Part shown: in pieces, positions 1 to 8,487 of the stretch
Position numbering within the stretch: position 1 is the first letter of the stretch
Layout of the letters: every line of letters begins with the position of its first letter
Source: Christensenella sp. UBA7597
GTDB lineage: Bacteria > Bacillota > Clostridia > Christensenellales > Borkfalkiaceae
DNA length: 10,536 bases
NCBI GenBank assembly: GCA_002474405.1
Contig: DLQW01000061.1
Span: forward strand, 23,023-33,558
Reading direction: 5' to 3'
Position numbers and translations under genes: made by a program
Notes under the pieces: model-generated
Database searches by the model: none
Seen by the model: only the letters and a program-made list of their open reading frames with translations
Told to the model about the DNA's origin: nothing

Positions 1-37
1 CCGCCGCACAAATTCCGCGCGGCTTTACCTTTGAATC

Positions 38-66
38 ATTATAGCATATTTCGCGCAAAAATACAA
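38..66 (-). promoter_or_regulatory. Strong sigma-A promoter firing left, out of the window
   Basis: Read on the minus strand, this is TTGTAT, a 17-nt spacer, then TATAAT, with an extended -10 (TGCTATAAT). The -10 lies at 38-43 and the -35 at 61-66. The transcript would start near position 31 and leave the window. The first transcribed bases can form a small hairpin (CCGCGC/GTGCGG, one G-U pair). The gene or RNA it serves lies beyond the left edge and cannot be identified. The promoter is read directly from sequence; its activity is inferred. Confidence 0.65.
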
Positions 67-227
67 CCGTTTAAAGGCTTGCCGCCCCGCATTTTTTTAT
101 TTCCCGCGCGCTTTCCGCCCCGCCGCCGCGCCGTCCGTTTTTTACGCCTGTTTTCCGCCCCGATTGTTGAATTTTGCTGTTTTTTGTGCGTTTCGATAAT
201 TTTTTTATGAAATCTATCCTTAAACAC

Positions 228-256
228 TTGCATTTTTGTGAATTTTGTGATAAATT
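228..256 (+). promoter_or_regulatory. Candidate promoter of the DeoR-family gene, with TTTTGTGA tandem motifs
   Basis: TTGCAT at 228-233 is followed after 17 nt by TAAATT at 251-256, which has a TGA extension just upstream (extended -10 pattern). The start codon lies 40 nt downstream. The spacer carries TTTTGTGA twice (about 234-241 and 243-250), and a third TTTTGTG lies near 183. Such a repeat inside a promoter could be an operator for the regulator encoded just downstream; that link is inference. The -10 box matches consensus at only 4 of 6 positions. Confidence 0.4.
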
Positions 257-295
257 TGAAGAGCGTACAGAATTTATCTCAAGAGGGCTTTATTT

Positions 296-1054
296 ATGAA
301 ACGCGAAAGAATCGAAGAATTATCCGAACTTATCAACAAACGCGGCAAACTCACACTGGAACAACTGGAAGAATACTTTCCGAAAGTCTCGCAGATGACG
401 CTCCGGCGCGATCTGTTCCAGCTGGAAGAAGAGGGAAAAATCATCCGCATCCGCGGCGGCGCGCTTTCGGTAAAAGACGTGCAGAAAACTTCGGGCGAAC
501 CGTACGTGAAAAAAACCGCGCTTCACACCGACGAAAAAATCGCCATCGCGCAGAAAGCGGCTATGCTGGTGGACGAAGGCACTTCCATTTTCATCGACGG
601 CGGCACCACGGCGCTGTATTTCGCCAAAGAACTGCCCGATATGAAGTGTAACGTATTCACCAACGGCATCGCCGTCGCGCAGGAGCTGGCGCAGAAGAAA
701 AACGTTACCGTAAACCTCCTCGGCGGACTTTTAATCAAAGACAATTTATCCACCGCCTCGCCCCTCGCCGCACAGTATTTCGCCGATACGAATTTCGAAC
801 TGGCAATCATCTCGGCGTCGGCGTTCACCCCGGAAAGCGGCTTTTCGTGCGGCGCGCAGGTAGAAGCCGATCTTCTCCGTTTCGTGCGCAAAAAGGCGAA
901 ATTCGTGTACATGATGCTCGATTCTTCCAAAATCGGCAAAATCATGCCCTACACCTTCGCCCGCCCGGAAGATATCAACGTTTTAATCACCGACGACGCC
1001 TTCCCGCAGTCTCTCAAAGAACAATTCAAAGAAAAAGACATCGTCGTCATGTAA
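296..1054 (+). CDS. DeoR/GlpR-family transcriptional regulator
   Basis: This is a cytosolic DNA-binding regulator of 252 aa, the usual length for the DeoR family, whose members mostly control sugar, nucleoside or polyol genes and sense a phosphorylated sugar. The N-terminal winged helix-turn-helix spans about residues 3-57, with the recognition helix near SQMTLRRDLFQLEEEG (32-47) and the wing IIRIRGGAL. The C-terminal DeoRC sensor domain (about 78-235) has DGGTTA at 101-106, the GFSCGAQVEADLL segment (182-194) and the LDSSKIGK segment (208-215). The start is supported by AGAGGG at 282-287, 8 nt before ATG. It is the only plus-strand gene here and ends in its own terminator, so it is probably transcribed alone. 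Its target is not evident. The ROK kinase and beta-galactosidase nearby suggest a sugar regulon, but they are not adjacent in an operon. Confidence 0.92.
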   Translation: MKRERIEELSELINKRGKLTLEQLEEYFPKVSQMTLRRDLFQLEEEGKIIRIRGGALSVKDVQKTSGEPYVKKTALHTDEKIAIAQKAAMLVDEGTSIFIDGGTTALYFAKELPDMKCNVFTNGIAVAQELAQKKNVTVNLLGGLLIKDNLSTASPLAAQYFADTNFELAIISASAFTPESGFSCGAQVEADLLRFVRKKAKFVYMMLDSSKIGKIMPYTFARPEDINVLITDDAFPQSLKEQFKEKDIVVM

Positions 1055-1092
1055 TTTGCCCGTCAACGACCGCGATAACGCGATACGAATCG

Positions 1093-1122
1093 CGCCCCGG
1101 AAACACTTTCCGGGGCGTTTTT
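1093..1122 (+). terminator. Intrinsic terminator of the DeoR-family gene
   Basis: There is a perfect 11-bp stem, CGCCCCGGAAA (1093-1103) with TTTCCGGGGCG (1107-1117), a CAC loop, and then TTTTT (1118-1122). It begins 38 nt after the stop codon. On the minus strand it has no T-tract after the stem, so it is expected to act mainly rightward. Confidence 0.92.
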
Positions 1123-1137
1123 ATTGTATGCTTTTAA

Positions 1138-1152
1138 TTTTTGCGGCAAAAA
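1138..1152 (-). terminator. Weak hairpin just after the LOG-like gene
   Basis: TTTTTG-CCG-CAAAAA (minus strand) lies immediately after the TGA of the LOG-like gene and is followed by TTAAAA. The stem has six pairs, only one of them G-C, so it is a poor terminator. The strong hairpin at 1093-1117 lies further downstream and may also affect transcription from this side. Confidence 0.2.
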
Positions 1153-1725
1153 TCACACTTTGCCGATGCCCTGATGGCGGCGCGTATAAAGGTTGATTCT
1201 CTCCTTTAAAATTTCAATCGCCTGTTCGGGCGTGGTTACGCCGTACACTTTATCGTCCGGAATATTTTCGTAACGCACCACGTCGTCCAAACGCGTTCCC
1301 GCCAGTTTCTCGCTCCAGCCGCCCGAATTTTCAAACGCAATCACCAGTCGGTTGAACGACCACGCAAACGAATATTCGCACAGCGTGCCCGCGCCGCCGC
1401 CGATGCCTATCACCGCGTCCGCGTTGGCAACCAGCGCGTTTCTCATCACGTCCAGCCCCGTCGGCACGGAAATATCGGCGTACTCGTTGGCAATCTCTGT
1501 ATCGAACGAGGGCACCAGCGCAATCGTATCGCCCTCTTTGTATTTCTCGCTGGCGTGCGCGCCCTTCATCACCGCGCGCATAATGCCGCTCAGCCCTCCG
1601 GACTGCACTCTGTACCCGTTATCCACAAGCGCCTTTCCCATTTCAAAGGCAAGATTATATCTCAGCGAGCCTTCTTCCACGGCTCTGTTTCCTATCACGG
1701 AAACCACTTTTCTTCTTTCACTCAT
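1153..1725 (-). CDS. LOG-like / TIGR00725-type SLOG-fold protein
   Basis: This 190-aa cytosolic Rossmann-type protein resembles the TIGR00725 group, relatives of the LOG (lysine decarboxylase-like, cytokinin riboside phosphohydrolase) family. Visible motifs are an N-terminal VVSVIGNRA strand-loop (7-15), GGLSGIMRAVMKGA (43-56), MRNALV (94-99) and GGGAGTLCE (109-117). The last corresponds to the PGGxGTxxE nucleotide-binding and catalytic motif of LOG proteins but has GGGAG instead of PGG. R95 and E117 fall where LOG catalytic Arg and Glu lie. A longer reading starting at 1767 exists, but ATG at 1725 is preferred because AAGGAG lies 8 nt upstream and the homologous fold begins right there. The substrate is unknown: a nucleotide-binding or nucleoside-monophosphate hydrolysing role is possible, not shown. 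It lies downstream of the ROK kinase gene, separated by 292 bp holding a dispersed repeat, so co-transcription is uncertain. Confidence 0.85.
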   Translation of the reverse strand: MSERRKVVSVIGNRAVEEGSLRYNLAFEMGKALVDNGYRVQSGGLSGIMRAVMKGAHASEKYKEGDTIALVPSFDTEIANEYADISVPTGLDVMRNALVANADAVIGIGGGAGTLCEYSFAWSFNRLVIAFENSGGWSEKLAGTRLDDVVRYENIPDDKVYGVTTPEQAIEILKERINLYTRRHQGIGKV

Positions 1726-1811
1726 AGAAATATCTCCTTGATTAACATTTTGCGCGCCCTGCTTCAAAGCCTTTCCCTTTGTCTGAAATTTTATTGACTT
1801 TCCATGATATA

Positions 1812-1862
1812 GCCTTCCCCTTGGGGGGAAGGTGCCGAGCGCAGCGAAGCAGATGAGGGGCG
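1812..1862 (+). repeat. Dispersed double-hairpin repeat, copy A
   Basis: Copy A starts with a perfect 8-bp hairpin, CCTTCCCC (1813-1820), TTGG, GGGGAAGG (1825-1832). A GC-rich variable segment follows, and it ends GATGAGGGGC (1852-1861). The same order of conserved blocks recurs on the minus strand at the right end of the window (copy B). Only the ends and the first hairpin are conserved; the middle differs. This is the pattern of a non-coding interspersed repeat whose second stem-loop tolerates change. It lies between the ROK kinase and LOG-like genes. It has no T-tract, so it is not an obvious terminator. Confidence 0.75.
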
Positions 1863-1944
1863 CAGCCCATTTTTGTTTTTCTGAATATTCCGGAAGGAAT
1901 TTCTGAAAATCAAGGGGCGCAACGTCTATCGATTTCTGAATATT
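1857..1944. repeat. Degenerate direct repeat beside repeat copy A
   Basis: GGGGCGCA occurs at 1857-1864 and again at 1914-1921 (57 bp apart). TTTCTGAATATT occurs at 1878-1889 and again at 1933-1944 (55 bp apart). A third partial TTTCTGAA lies at 1900-1907. Together this is a decayed roughly 56-bp tandem duplication adjoining the dispersed repeat. No reading frame crosses it. Confidence 0.5.
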
Positions 1945-1998
1945 TTAGCGTCCGGATTTACTTCGACAAAGAAATGCGATGCTTATCATTCGCGCCCC

Positions 1999-2017
1999 TT
2001 CGCGGCACATCCGCGAA
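1999..2017 (-). terminator. Hairpin directly after the ROK kinase stop codon, without a T-tract
   Basis: TTCGCGG-ATGTG-CCGCGAA (minus strand) is a perfect 7-bp stem with a 5-nt loop that starts right after the TAA. The following bases are GGGGCGCG, not a T run. It may stabilise the 3' end or cause weak or factor-dependent termination. It is not a standard intrinsic terminator. Confidence 0.35.
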
Positions 2018-2977
2018 TTACAGCCCTTTCGCCAGCGCAAACGCCCCCCAGATTCCCGCGTCGTTTCCAAGCGCCGCTTTTTCGATCTTCAAGGGCACAA
2101 ACTCCACGGAAGTATACAGTTTCTTTTCCACGGCGGTACGCAGCGGAGCAAACAGGTACTCGCCCTCGTTGGAAACGCCGCCGCCGAGAAGAATCGCTTC
2201 GGGGCGCAGCACGTTCGCCAGATTCGCAAGTCCTACGGCAAGGTGTTCCACGTATTCGTCCACCACTTCTTTGCCGCGCAAATCGCCCGCGCGCGCCGCC
2301 AAAAACGCCGTCTTTCCGTCCACGTTTTCCAGCTTTCCGCCCGCGATTTCCCACATCTTCGTGGAACAATCCAGCTCCATCTTCCACTTCGTCAGCCGGA
2401 TCAGCGCCGTCGCCGAAGCATACGCTTCGAGGCACCCGTGTCTGCCGCAGGTGCACAGCGCGCCGCCCTCGCAAATCACCATATGCCCGATTTCCGCGCC
2501 CGCGCTCATGTACCCTTCCATCAGCTTTCCGTCGATGATGATGCCGCCGCCTACGCCCGTTCCGAGCGTAACCATCAGGCAGCTTCCGTATTCCTTTCCG
2601 GCTCCGAATTTGGCTTCGCCCAGCGCCGCCACGTTCGCGTCGTTCGACATTTTAATCGTCGCAACGCCCGTTTTTTCTTTCATTTTTTCGCCGAGCGGAA
2701 CTTTCACCCAGCCGAAATTCGCCCAGCGCACCACAACGCCGGTCGCCACGTCGATATACCCCGGCACCGCCATGCCAATCGCTTCCACGTTCTTCATCGA
2801 AGTTTTCGCTTCCGCGGCAAGCTCCTTGCAAAGCCCCGCCATCTTATCCACGGTCCCTTCGAACCCGTCTTCGGGCTGCGTTACCACCGATTTTTTCACA
2901 ATCAGAGCTCCGTCCTCCCCGAAAATCGCGCCTTTCGCGCTCATGCCGCCTAAATCTATACCGATGTAGTATTTCAT
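2018..2977 (-). CDS. ROK-family sugar kinase, probably glucokinase
   Basis: This cytosolic ATP-dependent hexose kinase has 319 aa, the usual size for ROK kinases. The N-terminal phosphate-binding loop is IGIDLGGMSAKGAI (5-18), with Met where most relatives have Thr in DLGGT. The catalytic Asp is expected at D113 in SNDANVAALGE. A second ATP-contact segment is VTLGTGVGGGIIIDG (136-150). The ROK zinc site is complete: H165 in EIGHM and C175, C177, C182 in CTCGRHGC, followed by LEAYAS. There is no N-terminal helix-turn-helix, so it is a kinase and not a NagC/XylR-type repressor. AAGGAG lies 8 nt before the ATG. No promoter is evident in the 113-bp gap upstream, so it may be read with the flavoprotein gene. 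Glucose is the most common substrate of this subgroup; specificity (glucose, fructose, mannose, N-acetylhexosamine) cannot be settled from motifs. It could phosphorylate glucose released by the LacZ encoded nearby. Confidence 0.9.
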   Translation of the reverse strand: MKYYIGIDLGGMSAKGAIFGEDGALIVKKSVVTQPEDGFEGTVDKMAGLCKELAAEAKTSMKNVEAIGMAVPGYIDVATGVVVRWANFGWVKVPLGEKMKEKTGVATIKMSNDANVAALGEAKFGAGKEYGSCLMVTLGTGVGGGIIIDGKLMEGYMSAGAEIGHMVICEGGALCTCGRHGCLEAYASATALIRLTKWKMELDCSTKMWEIAGGKLENVDGKTAFLAARAGDLRGKEVVDEYVEHLAVGLANLANVLRPEAILLGGGVSNEGEYLFAPLRTAVEKKLYTSVEFVPLKIEKAALGNDAGIWGAFALAKGL

Positions 2978-3061
2978 TATGTTCTCCTTCCTCTCTTTTT
3001 ATCCGCGGTTTTCCCCGCGTTATTTTTTTATTTTTTCCGCCGCGTTCCGCCCCGACGTGCA

Positions 3062-3091
3062 AAAACACGGCTTTTATTTTCTCCGCGTTTT
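3062..3091 (-). terminator. Possible weak terminator after the flavoprotein gene
   Basis: On the minus strand AAAACGCGG (overlapping the stop codon by one base) can pair with CCGTGTTTT (one G-U pair) across a 12-nt A-rich loop. A TTTTTG run forms the end of the stem. The loop is large and the T run is partly in the stem, so termination would be incomplete at best, which would fit read-through into the ROK kinase gene. Confidence 0.25.
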
Positions 3092-3711
3092 CAGCGGATA
3101 AAATTCGTCTTGATTTTTTCCTCGCCTTTCGGCGTTAAGCCCTGCGCTTTTCCCAGCGCGACGCACTTTAAAAGCCACGCGAGGTTGTAGCCCAGCACCC
3201 GCATCGTCTGCAAGCCTTCTTCGTCCTTTTCCACGTCCTCCGCCGTCTGTCCGTGCACCTCGTTCCAGTAATTCGAAGAAGCCACCGGCATACAGTTAAT
3301 CGTGAAATACTTGTTCAGAATATCGAACGTCGCGCTTGCGCCCGCCCGCCGGCAGCTCACCACCGCCGCGCCCGGCTTGTATTTCATCGCCGCGCCGCCC
3401 GAATAAAACGCCCTGTCGAGAAACGAAGTCATCGCGCCGCCCGCCGAAGCGTAATGCACGGGCGAACCGAACACAAACCCGTCGGCGGATTCCGCTTTTT
3501 GAATAAAGTCGTTCACGCCGTCGCCGTCAATCACGCATTTTTTCAGTTTCCGGCACGCGCCGCAGCCCGTGCACCCCGAAACCGGCTGCCTGCCTATCCA
3601 AAGCATTTCCGTCTGCACGCCCTCGCTTTCCAGCGCCGCGGCAACCTCTCTCAGCGCGCGGTCGGTACACCCGTGTTCGTGCGGACTCCCGTTCACCAGA
3701 ATCACTTTCAT
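3091..3711 (-). CDS. Flavodoxin-fold NAD(P)H-dependent FMN reductase, iron-sulfur flavoprotein-like
   Basis: This 206-aa cytosolic flavoprotein begins with the FMN phosphate loop VNGSPHEHGCTDRAL (6-20). It has the second FMN-contact loop FGSPVHYASAGGAM (81-94). Between them lies C47-X2-C50-X2-C53-X5-C59 (GCTGCGACRKLKKC), the cysteine pattern used for a [4Fe-4S] cluster in iron-sulfur flavoproteins of anaerobes. Together these suggest an electron-transfer flavoprotein or oxidoreductase (NADPH-dependent FMN reductase family); partner and substrate are unknown. The start is the first ATG after an AGGAG sited 11 nt upstream, slightly long spacing. An extended -10 promoter lies just upstream (3740-3768), so the gene has its own transcription start. 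The ROK kinase gene follows 113 bp downstream on the same strand. Confidence 0.88.
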   Translation of the reverse strand: MKVILVNGSPHEHGCTDRALREVAAALESEGVQTEMLWIGRQPVSGCTGCGACRKLKKCVIDGDGVNDFIQKAESADGFVFGSPVHYASAGGAMTSFLDRAFYSGGAAMKYKPGAAVVSCRRAGASATFDILNKYFTINCMPVASSNYWNEVHGQTAEDVEKDEEGLQTMRVLGYNLAWLLKCVALGKAQGLTPKGEEKIKTNFIR

Positions 3712-3739
3712 TTCCGTTTCTTCTCCTCGGCTTTTCTGT

Positions 3740-3768
3740 ATTATATCATACTTTTAAGAAATTTTCAA
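3740..3768 (-). promoter_or_regulatory. Promoter of the flavoprotein gene
   Basis: Minus strand: TTGAAA (3763-3768), a 17-nt spacer, TATAAT (3740-3745), with a TGA extension immediately before the -10. Transcription would start about 25 nt before the ATG at 3711. It lies in the 138-bp gap after the HNH gene and marks a new transcription unit (flavoprotein, perhaps plus ROK kinase). Confidence 0.75.
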
Positions 3769-3849
3769 GACGGACAGGCAAAAATTTTTCCGAATTTTGT
3801 AAAATTTCCCGTATCCGCACCTTACAAGTCCGCTTTGAACCCGCATTTT

Positions 3850-4302
3850 TTATATAAACCGTTTGAGGAAAGATAAATCAAGCTGCCAATTTTCCGTAAC
3901 GTTCAGCCTTTCGTGCCGCGCGGCGGCGCGCGCAAGCGCCTCGTGAAAATCGCTTTCCGTGCATCCGTTCACGCGCATGAAATGTTCTTCCGCCCGCCGT
4001 GCGCCCTCCGCGCCCTCGCAAAGCGCCGTCCGCTGATAATGAATCACCGCATGGCAATCGTGGCAAAGCGCAAGCACGTCCTCCAGTTTCTGTATTTTTT
4101 TCTCCGGGTCGAAGCTCCATTTTTCGTGCGCTTCGAGGCGACAATTTCCCCTGCCGCAGATACGGCACTTATAGCCTGCCCGTTTATACGCGTCCCGCCG
4201 CACCACGTCCCACGCCGCGGGCGATAAAAGGTGGCGCAGATTAAATTTCCAGCTCTCTTCGGGGATAAAATCGAAATCAAGCTTATACCGTTTTTCTTCC
4301 AT
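3850..4302 (-). CDS. Small HNH endonuclease-like protein
   Basis: This 150-aa protein has an HNH (His-Me finger) module in its centre. C46-X2-C49 (CRIC) and C80-X2-C83 (CHDC) form the zinc-binding knuckles. H59 in EAHEKW is the expected general-base His. The C-terminal ALCHDCHAVIH helix (78-88) supplies H84 and H88 for the metal site. All key positions appear intact, so metal-dependent DNA nicking or cleavage is plausible. The flanks are not recognised: an N-terminal SWKFNLRHLL segment and a C-terminal NWQLDLSFLKRF segment resemble one another loosely. The start lies only 4 nt after the mutY stop, with a GGGG stretch in the end of mutY as the only ribosome-binding signal, so translation is probably coupled. 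That position points to a DNA-processing role, but no phage or restriction genes are near and the target is unknown. Confidence 0.83.
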   Translation of the reverse strand: MEEKRYKLDFDFIPEESWKFNLRHLLSPAAWDVVRRDAYKRAGYKCRICGRGNCRLEAHEKWSFDPEKKIQKLEDVLALCHDCHAVIHYQRTALCEGAEGARRAEEHFMRVNGCTESDFHEALARAAARHERLNVTENWQLDLSFLKRFI

Positions 4303-4306
4303 ACGC

Positions 4307-5407
4307 TCACGCCCCGCGGAAATCGTCCAGATAATCGAGGCAGCGGCGGAACGCCGTGGGGAAAGCCGCCTTTTCGCGCAGTTCCGCTTCGGATGCCGCG
4401 GAAAACGGCGCTTCGTCCGCCGTTACCGTAAACGCCGTAACGTTCCACTTCACGTGCGTGAAAATATGCGCGTAACGGTGCTTTTTCAATATCTTCGCGC
4501 CCGATACGCCCCACTCTTCCAGTATACGCGCCGCCCGCGCGTTTTCGTCCGCGCCGTCCGCGCCGTCCGCCGTTTCCGAAGGAAATTCGTTCATACCCCG
4601 TAAAACGCCCTTATTCCGCTTTCTGTACGCGATTCCGCGCGGCGTCATGATAACGAACGCGTAAACGGTTTCCTCTTTCTTGGGCTTCTTTTCGGGCATT
4701 ACGGGGAAGTTCCCTTCCTCGCCGTTTTTATGCGCGAGGCACATCGCCGCAAGCGGACATTCCCCGCACGCAGGCGACCGCGGCACGCACACCAGCGCGC
4801 CCAGCTCCATCAGCGCCTGCGTAAAATCGGAACACCCCTTTGCCGTTTCGGGGTACGCGGGCACCAGCAGCGCTTTCAGCCTCGCTTTGAAGTTCTCGTC
4901 CGAAATTTCGGTTGCGTCGGCGGAAAGGCGGCTGCACACCCGCAGCACGTTGCCGTCCACGGCGGGCGAAGGCAGCCCGAACGCAATCGAACGGATCGCT
5001 CCCACGGTATAATCGCCGATTCCGGGCAGCGCCCGCAACGCTTTTTCGTCCGACGGAAACGCGCCGCCGTATTCTTCGCACACGATTTTCGCCGTTTTGT
5101 GCAGGTTGCGCGCGCGGGAATAATACCCTAAGCCTTCCCACAGTTTCATCAGCGTTTCCTCGTCGCACGCCGCCAGATCTTCCACGGCGGGCAGCGCGTT
5201 TAGAAAACGCAGATAATAATCTTTCGCGGCTTCCACGCGTGTCTGCTGCAACATAATTTCCGATACCCACACGCGGTAGGGCGTGGGATTCACCCGCCAC
5301 GGCAAATCGCGCTTCACGCGGTTAAACCACGCCGTCAGCGGCGCCGTAATCGCGCAAAAATCGAAATCTTCCGCCCGCCGTCCGCTTTGTCCGTTTTGTT
5401 TCTGCAT
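4307..5407 (-). CDS. mutY: A/G-specific adenine DNA glycosylase MutY
   Basis: MutY removes adenine mispaired with 8-oxoguanine or guanine, starting base excision repair that prevents G:C to T:A changes. At 366 aa the length is normal. The N-terminal helix-hairpin-helix glycosylase domain contains the catalytic Glu E50 in SEIMLQQTRVE, the hairpin LPGIGDYTVGAI (127-138) and the catalytic Asp D151 in VDGNVLRV. The [4Fe-4S] loop is canonical: C207-X6-C214-X2-C217-X5-C223. The C-terminal NUDIX-like 8-oxoG recognition domain starts near 245 (ETVYAFVIM) and has GVLRGMNEFPSE (267-278), the counterpart of the G-L/W-EFP motif. AAGGAG lies 5 nt before the start. Downstream it is coupled to the HNH gene; upstream a strong hairpin (5428-5451) separates it from lacZ. 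No clear separate promoter was found, so it may be read from upstream. A 9-bp in-frame tandem repeat (ADG-ADG-ADE, 280-288) is unusual. Confidence 0.96.
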   Translation of the reverse strand: MQKQNGQSGRRAEDFDFCAITAPLTAWFNRVKRDLPWRVNPTPYRVWVSEIMLQQTRVEAAKDYYLRFLNALPAVEDLAACDEETLMKLWEGLGYYSRARNLHKTAKIVCEEYGGAFPSDEKALRALPGIGDYTVGAIRSIAFGLPSPAVDGNVLRVCSRLSADATEISDENFKARLKALLVPAYPETAKGCSDFTQALMELGALVCVPRSPACGECPLAAMCLAHKNGEEGNFPVMPEKKPKKEETVYAFVIMTPRGIAYRKRNKGVLRGMNEFPSETADGADGADENARAARILEEWGVSGAKILKKHRYAHIFTHVKWNVTAFTVTADEAPFSAASEAELREKAAFPTAFRRCLDYLDDFRGA

Positions 5408-5427
5408 CTTCGCTCCTTAAAATTTAT

Positions 5428-5451
5428 CCCTCCCCGGCTTATCGGGGAGGG
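5428..5451 (-). terminator. Strong GC-rich hairpin between lacZ and mutY
   Basis: CCCTCCCCG and CGGGGAGGG form a perfect 9-bp stem with a 6-nt loop (ATAAGC on the minus strand), followed by ATAAATTTTAAGG. The T run is short and interrupted, so termination after lacZ is likely partial. The hairpin ends about 20 nt before the mutY start and just before the mutY AAGGAG, so it could also tune mutY expression from read-through transcripts. Confidence 0.55.
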
Positions 5452-5477
5452 AATGTTCCGCCGTGAAAACGGTATTT

Positions 5478-8482
<3,005 letters not shown>

Positions 8483-8487
8483 GCCGG

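Noticed and set aside
39..233. Minus-strand 64-codon frame at the left edge
   Set aside because: It is low-complexity Lys/Arg-rich sequence that overlaps a promoter and T-rich non-coding DNA, and has no clear ribosome binding site.
1726..2017. tRNA or other stable RNA gene in the long gap
   Set aside because: No acceptor stem, T-arm (GTTCGA-like) or CCA end pattern was seen. The gap is accounted for by repeats.
1974..2969. Two overlapping plus-strand frames (over 320 codons) opposite the ROK kinase gene
   Set aside because: They are shadows of the ROK kinase gene. Their composition is biased (Ser/Pro/Ala or Arg/His) and there is no ribosome binding site.
3004..3036. CGCGG/CCGCG hairpin followed by T runs, resembling a plus-strand terminator
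   Set aside because: No plus-strand gene ends nearby, the stem is only 5 bp, and on the minus strand there is no T-tract after it.
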